A stretch of DNA of 64,000 bases. It comes from Frigoribacterium faeni. GTDB lineage: Bacteria > Actinomycetota > Actinomycetes > Actinomycetales > Microbacteriaceae. Shown in pieces: positions 57,108 to 64,000 of the stretch. Numbering within the stretch: position 1 is the stretch's first letter; each line of letters starts with the position of its first letter. The notes under the pieces are model-generated. The model saw only the letters and a program-made list of their open reading frames with translations. It was not told where the DNA came from and ran no database searches. The translations under genes and the position numbers were made by a program. The stretch lies in assembly GCF_011761235.1 (NCBI RefSeq), contig NZ_JAAOYW010000004.1, positions 62,001 to 126,000 of the forward strand. Direction: 5' to 3'.

Positions 57108-58610
57108 CTACGCGCGCACGCCCACCGTCGCCGGGTCCTCGTTCGAGCCGGGCGCCTCGGGCGACACTCCGGCGCGCACGCGCGAGCCGAGGATCGGGTC
57201 GACCGAGTTCCAGTACTGGAACACGCGCTCGAGCAGGTCGGGGCGCGTCACCTTCGAGACGTGGCCGACGATGTTGGCGACCAGGCGGTCGCGCTGCTCG
57301 TCGTCCATGACGTCGCGGACGAGGGCGCCGGCCTGGCCGAAGTCGTCGTCCTCGGCGTGCAGGGTCGCGGCCGAGCGGACGAGCTCGCCGTCGCTCTCCC
57401 ACCCGCCGGTGTCGCCGGCAGCCGTCGGCGAGGCGGCGGGGCCGCCCACCGAGTTGGGCGCGTACACCGGGGCCGTGGCCTCGCTGAAGTGGTAGCGCGC
57501 CGCGCCGTCCTTCGAGTACGAGTGCACCTCGGTCTTGGGCATGTTCACCGGCAGCTGCTGGTGGTTGACGCCCACGCGGTAGCGGTGCGCGTCGGCGTAG
57601 CTGAAGATGCGCGCGAGCAGCATCTTGTCGGGGCTGGTCGCGATGCCGGGCACGAAGTTCGAGGGCGCGAACGCGGCCTGCTCGATCTGCGCGAAGTAGT
57701 TCTCCGGGTTGCGGTTCAGCGTCATGGTGCCGACCTCGATCAGCGGGTAGTCCGCGTGCGGCCACACCTTGGTCAGGTCGAACGGGTTGAAGCGGTAGCC
57801 CGCGGCGTCGGCGTAGGGCATGACCTGCACCGAGAGGGTCCAGGTCGGGAACTCCTCGCGGTCGATCGCGGCGGACAGGTCGCGGATGTGGAAGTCCGCG
57901 TCCTCGCCGGCGATGCGGTCGGCGTCGGCCTGCGTGAGGATCTCGTTGCCCTGGTCGGACTTGAAGTGGTACTTGACCCAGGAGCGCTCGCCCTCGGCGT
58001 TGATCCACTGGTAGGTGTGCGAGCCGAAGCCGTCCATCATGCGCCACGAGGCAGGCAGGCCGCGGTCGCCCATCAGCCAGGTGACCTGGTGGGCCGACTC
58101 GGGCGAGAGGGTCCAGAAGTCCCACTGCATGTCGTGGTCGCGCAGGTGCGAGCCGGGCAGGCGCTTCTGCGAGTGGATGAAGTCGGGGAACTTGATGCCG
58201 TCGCGGATGAAGAACACGGGCGTGTTGTTGCCGACGAGGTCGTAGTTGCCCTCGCTCGTGTAGAACTTCAGCGCGAAGCCGCGGGGGTCGCGCCACGTGT
58301 CGGGGCTGCCCTGCTCGCCGGCGACGGTCGAGAAGCGGGCGAGCATCTCGGTCTCGACGCCGGGCTGGAACAGCGCCGCCCGCGTGTACTGCGAGACGTC
58401 GCCGGTGGTGACGAACGTGCCGAAGGCGCCGCCGCCCTTGGCGTGCACGATGCGCTCGGGCACCTTCTCGCGGTTGAAGTTCGCGAGCTTCTCGACCAGC
58501 GCGTGGTCGTGCAGCACGATGGGGCCGTCGGCCCCGACGCTCTGCGAGTGCTCGTCGCTGGCGGCGGGCGCTCCGTTGTCGGTGGTCGTGATCGGGGTCG
58601 TGTCGGTCAT
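57108..58610 (-). CDS. katA: monofunctional heme catalase
   Basis: 500 aa from the ATG at 58610 (GAGGAG upstream). Catalytic His56 in [12 protein letters not shown], Asn129 in [13 protein letters not shown], and the heme-ligand Tyr338 in [13 protein letters not shown] define a small-subunit clade catalase. There is no signal peptide, so it is cytoplasmic. It degrades H2O2. It lies 103 bp downstream of a Fur-family regulator on the same strand, so they probably share a promoter and peroxide control. Confidence 0.97.
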   Translation of the reverse strand: MTDTTPITTTDNGAPAASDEHSQSVGADGPIVLHDHALVEKLANFNREKVPERIVHAKGGGAFGTFVTTGDVSQYTRAALFQPGVETEMLARFSTVAGEQGSPDTWRDPRGFALKFYTSEGNYDLVGNNTPVFFIRDGIKFPDFIHSQKRLPGSHLRDHDMQWDFWTLSPESAHQVTWLMGDRGLPASWRMMDGFGSHTYQWINAEGERSWVKYHFKSDQGNEILTQADADRIAGEDADFHIRDLSAAIDREEFPTWTLSVQVMPYADAAGYRFNPFDLTKVWPHADYPLIEVGTMTLNRNPENYFAQIEQAAFAPSNFVPGIATSPDKMLLARIFSYADAHRYRVGVNHQQLPVNMPKTEVHSYSKDGAARYHFSEATAPVYAPNSVGGPAASPTAAGDTGGWESDGELVRSAATLHAEDDDFGQAGALVRDVMDDEQRDRLVANIVGHVSKVTRPDLLERVFQYWNSVDPILGSRVRAGVSPEAPGSNEDPATVGVRA

Positions 58611-58713
58611 GACTCCTCTTTCCGTTCGGTGTTCAGTCGCGGGTCGCGGGAGACCCGGCACGAGGCCGGGGAGAAAGCAGGGGCGTCGCCCCGTGCAGGA
58701 GGAGCGGTGCGGC

Positions 58714-59259
58714 TCAGGAGGCGCGCCCCGCGTCGGCGAGGCCGGTCGCGTCGACCGTCGCCCCGGTGCCGAGGGTCGCCCCGGCGCCGCCGGTCGCCCC
58801 GGTGCCGCCCGTCGCCTCGCCGTCGAGCGGCGCGTCCTCGGCGTCGCGGCAGGCCGGGCAGAGGCCCCAGAAGGTGACCTCGGCGGTCTGCACGGTGAAG
58901 CCGGAGTCGTTCGACGGGGTCAGGCACGGCGCGTGCCCGACGACGCAGTCGACGTCGGCGACGCTGCCGCAGACGCTGCAGACGACGTGGTGGTGGTTGT
59001 CGCCGGTGCGCAGCTCGTACAGGGCGGCAGAGCCTGCGGGCTCGATGCGCCGCACGAGCCCAGCGCCGGTGAGGGCCGCGAGCACGCCGTAGACGGCCTG
59101 CAGGGAGGTGCCCGGCAGGCCCAGCGCGACGCGCGCGAAGACGGCGTCGGCCGACGCGTGCGGCAGCCCCTCGAGCGAGTCGAGCACGGCGAGGCGGGGC
59201 GCCGTCACCCGGAGGCCGGCGGCCCGGAGGCGGTCGGTGCTGTCGCTCGTCGTGGTCAC
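58714..59259 (-). CDS. Fur-family peroxide/metal-responsive regulator
   Basis: 181 aa from the GTG at 59259. Winged helix [20 protein letters not shown], then [20 protein letters not shown]; metal sites [17 protein letters not shown] and the C-terminal CPAC, a zinc-type CxxC pair. It is of the FurA/CatR/PerR kind that represses a neighbouring catalase until peroxide inactivates it; CatR-catA in Streptomyces is the model. The last about 35 residues ([20 protein letters not shown]) come from an 18-bp tandem repeat and lie outside the fold. Confidence 0.92.
   Translation of the reverse strand: MTTTSDSTDRLRAAGLRVTAPRLAVLDSLEGLPHASADAVFARVALGLPGTSLQAVYGVLAALTGAGLVRRIEPAGSAALYELRTGDNHHHVVCSVCGSVADVDCVVGHAPCLTPSNDSGFTVQTAEVTFWGLCPACRDAEDAPLDGEATGGTGATGGAGATLGTGATVDATGLADAGRAS
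58763..58816. repeat. 18-bp tandem repeat in the fur gene tail
   Basis: Three units of 18 bp (CCGGYGCCGMSGGTCGCC-type) at 58763, 58781 and 58799, with a degenerate copy before. They encode repeated GATGGT/A residues. Confidence 0.8.
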
Positions 59260-59266
59260 GGACCCA

Positions 59267-59296
59267 TTCAAGCACGCTTCCTTGAGTGGTTCAAAA
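59267..59296. promoter_or_regulatory. Fur-box-like inverted repeat
   Basis: TTCAAG and CTTGAG arms with TTCAAAAG next to them, directly upstream of the GTG start of the fur-like gene, in AT-richer sequence. It is a candidate autoregulatory site; it would sit at the promoter of the fur-catalase pair. Confidence 0.5.
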
Positions 59297-59426
59297 GAGA
59301 GCCCCGGGACGAGCCGGCGCCTGTCCCCTGCGCGCACTCCGGCCCTTTCTGGGGGAGGCCCGCCGCTGACGGCCCGAATACCGTGGACGACGGGATGGCA
59401 CCAGCACGACACCCGAGGAGCACCAC

Positions 59427-60881
59427 GTGACCAGGACGGTCGACCACCACGACAACAGACCCCCGGGCACCGCGCCCGCGACGGGCGGCACCGCCGCGCC
59501 GATCTCGCACCAGCACCGGTACGAACGGCTCCGCCCGGTCATGAAGCTCTGGTACCTCTGGTGGCTCTCCCGGTCGCGCCACGTCCTCTCGCCGCGTGAC
59601 GAGCCCACCGCACGCTCGACCGCGCGCGACGCCGACACCGTGCTCATCGTGGGCAACGGCCCCGCGCACGGCTGGGGCGTGGGCTCGCACGACCTGGCCC
59701 TGACCGGCCAGCTGTCGCGCGCCTCCTCGGAGGCCACCGGCCGCCCCTGCTCGGTGGACTACGTGGGCGACGAGATGATGAGCATCGAGTCGACCCGGGC
59801 GTGGCTCCGCGACACCGACCTCGGGCTCTACGACACCGTCGTGGTGCTCGTCGGCCTCAACGACGCCGTGCGCCTGACGCCCCTCGACGTGTGGGAACGC
59901 GAGCTGCGCCTCCTCGTCTCGACCATCGGCCGCCGCAGCCACCCGACCGCCCGCACGGTGCTGGTCGGGGTGCCGCCCGTCCGGTCGGCGAAGGCGTTCG
60001 ACTCGCTGCTCGGCTCGGTCGCCGAGCTGCACGGCGAGCGCATGAACGCCCTGACCGAGCTGGTCGCCGGCGAGTCCGGCCTCGAGTACTTCCGGCTGCC
60101 GGCGGGCCTGCGCCGCCCCGACACGCCCCACGGCTGCGCCGAGGGCTACCGCCGCTGGGCGCAGACCATCGCGCACCGCATCGCGCCGACCCTCGACCGC
60201 GTGCACCAGGGGCAGCTCGACGAGCGCCTGCCGCGGCACCTGCCCGAGCGCAGCTTCGAGTGGAGCGGAGGCAGCCGACTCGTCGCGCAGGCCGCGACCG
60301 GCGGCTCGGACACCCTGAAGCAGCTGGCGAAGGAGGCGGAGAAGGAGTTCGGGGTCGACGTCGCGGTCGTCAGCATGCTCGACGGCAGCCGGCTCTGGTA
60401 CGCCATGAACACCGAGCTGCTGCCCGTGTCGATCCCGCGCGAGCTGACGTTCTGCGACGTCACGGTCGCCGCCGACGAGCTGGTCGTCGTCGAGGACGCC
60501 CGGCAGGACGCGCGCTTCGCCGACAACCCCTACCTCGACCTCAACCACGGGTGGTTCTACGCCGGGCACCCGATCCACTCGTCGACCGGCGAGACCATCG
60601 GCACGTTCTGCCTGCACAACACGAGGCCGCGGAAGGCGTCGTCGGTGTCGCCCGACGCGCTGCGCGCCTTCGCCCTGCGCGCCGAGGCCGAGCTGCAGAG
60701 CTACGAGCCCGTCGTCGCGCCCCCGCAGCCCCTGACCCGACGCGAGCGGCGCGAGGCCGAGGCACGGGCCGCGGCCGCGGCAGGCACCCCTGCCGGCAGC
60801 GCGACGGGCTTCGCCGCGATCCCCGTGGGCAGCCCCGTCAGCAGCCCCGTCGCCACCTCGGCCGGCCGCCCCATGCGCTAG
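59427..60881 (+). CDS. SGNH-hydrolase-like plus GAF-domain fusion protein
   Basis: 484 aa. Residues about 70-265 have an SGNH-like layout: TVLIVGNGPAHGWGVGSHDL in the place of block I (no GDS serine visible), VVLVGLNDAVRL for block III, and RPDTPHGCAEGYRRWA with a DxxH for block V. Residues about 290-430 are a GAF domain (FCDVTVAADELVVVEDARQD, HPIHSSTGETIGTFCLHNTR). The tail is low-complexity. GAF domains bind small ligands or light-absorbing groups in signalling proteins; coupling one to an SGNH hydrolase is unusual. It shares overlapping stop codons with the convergent regulator. Confidence 0.8.
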   Translation: MTRTVDHHDNRPPGTAPATGGTAAPISHQHRYERLRPVMKLWYLWWLSRSRHVLSPRDEPTARSTARDADTVLIVGNGPAHGWGVGSHDLALTGQLSRASSEATGRPCSVDYVGDEMMSIESTRAWLRDTDLGLYDTVVVLVGLNDAVRLTPLDVWERELRLLVSTIGRRSHPTARTVLVGVPPVRSAKAFDSLLGSVAELHGERMNALTELVAGESGLEYFRLPAGLRRPDTPHGCAEGYRRWAQTIAHRIAPTLDRVHQGQLDERLPRHLPERSFEWSGGSRLVAQAATGGSDTLKQLAKEAEKEFGVDVAVVSMLDGSRLWYAMNTELLPVSIPRELTFCDVTVAADELVVVEDARQDARFADNPYLDLNHGWFYAGHPIHSSTGETIGTFCLHNTRPRKASSVSPDALRAFALRAEAELQSYEPVVAPPQPLTRRERREAEARAAAAAGTPAGSATGFAAIPVGSPVSSPVATSAGRPMR

Positions 60882-61654
60882 TCGTCGTCGGCCCGGCGCA
60901 CCTGGTCGTCGTCGGCCCGGCGCACCTGCTTGACGTACCGGTAGACGGTCGGCTCGCTGACGTGCAGCGCGCCGGCCACCTGGGCCACCGCCCCCTTGAG
61001 CAGGAACACCCCGGCCCGCTCGAGCTCGCGCACCGCCGCGACCTTCTCGTCGGGCGTCATGCGGTGCGGCTCGACGCCCTGGGCCGCCACGATGCGGGCG
61101 ACGCCGTCGAGGGCGAGCTCGTCGACGTTCGTGCTGAGCCGCTCGGCGACGGGGGCCGCGGCGTGCCCCGACGCCGGGCCGGTCGACGCGCCGTCGGCCC
61201 CGCCCGGCGCCGCGCCCTTGACGAGGCCGGTCGTCGCCGTGATCGCCGCGAGCAGGTCGCGGGCCCGGGTCAGCGGCTCGTCGTCGATGTTGAGGCAGAG
61301 CATGCCGACGACGGCGCCGCCCGCGTCGCGGATGAAGAACGTCGACGAGCGGAACGTGCCGCCGGTGCGCGACTCAGCGAGGTAGTTCGCGAGGTAGTCG
61401 CGGTCGTCGTGCTCGTGGTTCTGCAGCACCTTGAGCACGAGGTCGGTCGCGGGCCCGCCGACGCTGCGGCCGCTCACGTGCCCGTTGGTCAGCGCGACGA
61501 TCGAGCGGCTCAGGTCGCTCGTGTCGTGCAGGACGATCTCGGTGCGCGGGCCGAGCAGCTCGGCCAGGAAGTCCATCAGCGGCAGGTACGGGCCGAACTC
61601 GGCGCGGAGCACGCGGCTGGCGTCGACCACGGTGGCGCTGTTGGCTCTCGTCAT
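60878..61654 (-). CDS. YheO/DauR-type regulator (PAS-like plus HTH)
   Basis: 258 aa from the ATG at 61654. The N-terminal about 120 residues match the YheO-like PAS domain (LGPRTEIVLHDTSDLSRSIV, SRTGGTFRSSTFFIRDAGGA, GMLCLNIDDEPLTRARDLL). A C-terminal helix-turn-helix (DEKVAAVRELERAGVFLLKG, GALHVSEPTVYRYVKQV) follows. DauR, the best-known member, controls D-amino-acid catabolism. Divergent from a polar amino-acid ABC importer, which it probably regulates. The last 16 residues are two copies of QVRRADDD, from a perfect 24-bp duplication. Confidence 0.88.
   Translation of the reverse strand: MTRANSATVVDASRVLRAEFGPYLPLMDFLAELLGPRTEIVLHDTSDLSRSIVALTNGHVSGRSVGGPATDLVLKVLQNHEHDDRDYLANYLAESRTGGTFRSSTFFIRDAGGAVVGMLCLNIDDEPLTRARDLLAAITATTGLVKGAAPGGADGASTGPASGHAAAPVAERLSTNVDELALDGVARIVAAQGVEPHRMTPDEKVAAVRELERAGVFLLKGAVAQVAGALHVSEPTVYRYVKQVRRADDDQVRRADDD
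60881..60928. repeat. perfect 24-bp tandem duplication at a gene end
   Basis: 60881-60904 and 60905-60928 are identical and encode the last QVRRADDD twice in the regulator gene. The duplication lies immediately before the overlapping stop codons of two convergent genes. Confidence 0.95.
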
Positions 61655-61663
61655 GGCTCCGAG

Positions 61664-61734
61664 GTTACCGGCTTGTAACGAAATCGTCGCACTGTGATAA
61701 TTTCTTCTCACCCTGCCTCTGATTCGGCTAGCTT
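61664..61734. promoter_or_regulatory. regulator/ABC-importer intergenic region
   Basis: GTTAC/GTAAC arms six bases apart (61664-61679) are a candidate regulator site. The region is AT-richer around TGATAATTTC. TAGCTT (61729-61734) is a likely -10 for the importer, with GAAAGG (61756-61761) as its ribosome-binding site. Confidence 0.5.
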
Positions 61735-61768
61735 CCGATGACCGACGACGTTCACGAAAGGCTCGACC

Positions 61769-62740
61769 ATGACCCGACCCCGCCTCCGCCCCGCCCTCTG
61801 GGGCTCCGTCGCCACCGGCGCCGTGCTCGCCCTGACGCTCACCGCCTGCGGCGGCCCGAGCGCGCCGCAGCCGGGCGACGCCACCGGCGACGCGTCGTCG
61901 TCCGCCTCGTCCACCATCCCCGACACGAGCGCCCTGCTCGACGCCGTCGAGGTCGACGACTCGCTCGCCTCGCAGGTCCCCTCCGACATCGCCGACGCCG
62001 GCACCCTCGTCGTCGGCTCGAACGTGCAGTCGGCCCCGAACAACTTCTTCGCCGCCGACGGCTCGACGGTGATCGGGTCGGACCACGACCTCATCACCGC
62101 CGTCGGCAAGAAGCTCGGCCTCGAGGTCGAGTACCAGAACCAGGACTTCGGCTCGCTGATCACCAGCCTGCAGTCCGGCCGCGTCAACGTGACCATCGCG
62201 GCGATGAACGACACCGCCGAGCGCCAGCAGGCGATCGACTTCGTCGACTACCTCACCTCGGGCATCACGCTGATGGTGCAGAAGGGCAACCCCGCCGACA
62301 TCACCGGCCCCGACACCCTCTGCGGCAAGAGCATCGCGGTCGTGACGGGCACGAGCCAGCAGGAGTTCGCCGAGGCGACCAGCACGCAGTGCGAGGCCGA
62401 CGGCGACGAGCCGCTCGAGATCACCGTCACCGACAGCGACAGCCAGAACCAGACGCAGCTGCGCACCGGCCGCATCGACGCCATCGTCAACGACCTGCCC
62501 AGCGCCGTCTACATCTCGAAGACCGCCCAGGACGGCCAGGCGTTCGAGGTCGTGCCCGGCGACGTCATCGACGGCGCCCCCTACGGCATCGGCGTCAACA
62601 AGGACGACCCCGAGCTGCGCGACGCCATCGCCGCCGCCCTCGACTCGCTGATCGACGACGGCACCTACGGCGAGGTCCTCGACGCCTGGGGCATCACCTC
62701 GGGCAGCGTCACCGAGGCGACCGTCAACGGGGGCGAGTAG
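61769..62740 (+). CDS. polar amino-acid ABC transporter substrate-binding lipoprotein
   Basis: 323 aa. Signal peptide with lipobox LTAC (Cys27), a Ser/Asp/Thr spacer, then an SBP family 3 domain: DAGTLVVGSNVQSAPNNFFA, FGSLITSLQSGRVNVTIAAM, TAERQQAIDFVDYLTSGITL and GVNKDDPELRDAIAAALDSL. It captures an amino acid outside the membrane. It heads the three-gene importer; the adjoining YheO/DauR-type regulator suggests a D-amino acid or arginine-like substrate (inference). Confidence 0.93.
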   Translation: MTRPRLRPALWGSVATGAVLALTLTACGGPSAPQPGDATGDASSSASSTIPDTSALLDAVEVDDSLASQVPSDIADAGTLVVGSNVQSAPNNFFAADGSTVIGSDHDLITAVGKKLGLEVEYQNQDFGSLITSLQSGRVNVTIAAMNDTAERQQAIDFVDYLTSGITLMVQKGNPADITGPDTLCGKSIAVVTGTSQQEFAEATSTQCEADGDEPLEITVTDSDSQNQTQLRTGRIDAIVNDLPSAVYISKTAQDGQAFEVVPGDVIDGAPYGIGVNKDDPELRDAIAAALDSLIDDGTYGEVLDAWGITSGSVTEATVNGGE

Positions 62741-62742
62741 TC

Positions 62743-63732
62743 GTGACCGGCTCGTCGACCGACGGGGGCGCGGGGGTGCCGACCCGCACCTCGTCGTCCC
62801 GTCCGCCGGGGCTGCCGGACCGTGAGCTGCTGCCGCAGGTCCGCCTGAAGCACTGGGGCCGCTGGGTCAGCGCCGTCGTGATCGTGGTCGTGCTGGTCGC
62901 CCTCGTCTACGGCGCGTCGCAGGGCGACATCTCGTACCGCGACATCCCCTACTACCTGGTCTCGCCGATCATCCTGCAGGGCCTGGTCGGCACCATCGTC
63001 CTGGCCGTCGTCGCGCAGGTCAGCGCCGTCGTCATCGGCGTCGTGATCGCCCTGATGCGCATCTCGAAGAACCCCGTCGCGCAGGCCTTCGCGGCCGGCT
63101 ACACGTGGCTGTTCCGCGGCCTGCCCGTGCTGCTGCAGATCCTGCTCTGGTACAACCTGGCGCTGATCTTCCCGCGGCTGCAGGTCGGGGTGCCGTTCAC
63201 CGACGTGGTGTTCCTCGACGTCAGCACGAACGACGTCATGACGACCTTCGTCGCCGCGTTCCTCGGCCTCGCCCTCAACGAGAGCGCCTACATGGCCGAG
63301 ATCGTGCGGGCCGGGCTCAAGAGCGTCGACCGCGGCCAGATCGAGGCCGCCCAGTCGATCGGGCAGACGCCGATGCAGCGCATGGCGCGCATCGTGCTGC
63401 CGCAGGCGATGCGCATCATCATCCCGCCGACCGGCAACGACTTCATCAACATGCTCAAGGGCACGGCCATGGCGTCCGTCATCGGCTACCTCGAGCTGAT
63501 CAAGGCCGCGAACAACATCGCGTCGTTCAACCTCCAGGTGATGGAGACCCTGATCGCCGCGGCCATCTGGTACATGGTCATCGTCAGCGTGGCGAGCGTC
63601 GGCCAGTACTACCTCGAGCGCAGCTTCGACCGGCAGGACCGCCGCCCCGGCGGCCCGCCGAACGCCCGCGCGCTGCGCCGCAAGGTCGCCGCCGACCTCG
63701 GCCGCGCCCCCCTCGTGAGGAGCACCCCGTGA
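62743..63732 (+). CDS. polar amino-acid ABC transporter permease
   Basis: 329 aa, GTG start 2 bp after the binding-protein stop. Five or six helices including [20 protein letters not shown], with the His/Glu/Gln-permease loop [20 protein letters not shown] contacting the ATPase (EAA motif), then [20 protein letters not shown]. It forms the membrane channel with the following ATPase, whose GTG overlaps its stop (GTGA). Confidence 0.95.
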   Translation: MTGSSTDGGAGVPTRTSSSRPPGLPDRELLPQVRLKHWGRWVSAVVIVVVLVALVYGASQGDISYRDIPYYLVSPIILQGLVGTIVLAVVAQVSAVVIGVVIALMRISKNPVAQAFAAGYTWLFRGLPVLLQILLWYNLALIFPRLQVGVPFTDVVFLDVSTNDVMTTFVAAFLGLALNESAYMAEIVRAGLKSVDRGQIEAAQSIGQTPMQRMARIVLPQAMRIIIPPTGNDFINMLKGTAMASVIGYLELIKAANNIASFNLQVMETLIAAAIWYMVIVSVASVGQYYLERSFDRQDRRPGGPPNARALRRKVAADLGRAPLVRSTP

Positions 63733-64000
63733 CCGCGACCCCCGCCCCCACCGCAGGAGGCGCGGCGCCCGCCGCCGACGCCGCCCCCGTCCTCGAGGCG
63801 ATCGCCGTCGGCAAGTCGTACGGCAGCCACGAGGTGCTGCGCGACGTCTCGATGACGGTGCGCAGCGGCGAGGTCGTCTGCATCATCGGCCCGTCCGGCG
63901 CCGGCAAGTCGACGTTCCTGCGCACGCTCAACCGCCTCGAGGAGCCCGACGCGGGCGAGGTCTGGGTGGGCGGCGAGCCGATGGGCTTCGAGCTCCGCGA
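63729..64000 (+). CDS. polar amino-acid ABC transporter ATP-binding protein, truncated by window end
   Basis: The first about 90 residues are present (GTG overlapping the permease stop). Walker [21 protein letters not shown] follows [20 protein letters not shown]. The signature and Walker B motifs lie beyond the window. It energises the amino-acid importer. The start region contains the word AGGAGGCGC (63755-63763). Confidence 0.93.
   Translation, partial: MTATPAPTAGGAAPAADAAPVLEAIAVGKSYGSHEVLRDVSMTVRSGEVVCIIGPSGAGKSTFLRTLNRLEEPDAGEVWVGGEPMGFELR

Noticed and set aside
1-64000. Prophage, insertion sequence, tRNA or rRNA
   Set aside because: I looked for integrase, transposase, tail or terminase motifs and for tRNA-like cloverleaf ends and saw none; this is by eye only and short RNA genes could be missed.

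Overview
The window is a very GC-rich, densely coding actinobacterial chromosome segment, most likely from a Microbacteriaceae member (a family-level guess). The reasons are codon use ending almost always in C or G, a DUF3073 protein, mycothiol-type DinB, two LytR-CpsA-Psr ligases, ROK and MocR regulators, and a purM/purF/purD/purC neighbourhood typical of that family. I see no rRNA, tRNA, CRISPR array, insertion sequence or prophage. Many genes have a TANNNT -10 hexamer only 6-8 nt before the ATG or GTG, so leaderless transcripts look common.

Layout. 0-5.9 kb: two TetR-regulated divergent pairs (an NAD(P)-binding oxidoreductase and an FAD monooxygenase) and membrane proteins. 6-14 kb: an epimerase, an LCP ligase, a catalytically altered ArsC-like membrane protein, acetyltransferases (one broken by an in-frame TAG) and two paralogous small membrane proteins. 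13.5-19.2 kb: a ROK regulator divergent from a GH36 alpha-galactosidase plus a GH13 alpha-glucosidase, a raffinose/melibiose-type set. 19.2-26 kb: a six-gene co-directional block (double-length Lrp regulator, deacetylase/allantoinase-like hydrolase, MHS transporter, SDR, ketopantoate-reductase-like enzyme, M20 peptidase) that looks like one catabolic pathway. 26-31 kb: CorA, then a TasA-like exported protein with a SipW-type signal peptidase fused to its own signal anchor and a LamG domain, and a MarR regulator. 31-45 kb: a DEAD-box helicase with an arginine-rich disordered N-terminus, an RND exporter, a MocR/YczE pair, an APC permease, a second LCP ligase and DUF3073. 46-55 kb: purM divergent from purF, an ABC exporter, then purD-purC. 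55-64 kb: VOC and GNAT proteins, a Fur-catalase pair, an SGNH-GAF fusion, and a YheO/DauR-type regulator divergent from a polar amino-acid ABC importer that runs off the end.

The noncoding DNA is unusually structured. It has four long hairpins of one design (X-core-X / X'-core'-X'), a palindrome family built on TCCTGA/TCAGGA around CCGTGCACGG, related CTGATCCG/CGGATCAG palindromes inside two unrelated reading frames that give the same peptide (ADPSRxGS), a 59-bp repeat pair, and a strongly over-used nonamer AGGAGGCGC. The most interesting candidates are the self-processing signal peptidase-LamG fusion and the palindromes found both between and inside genes.
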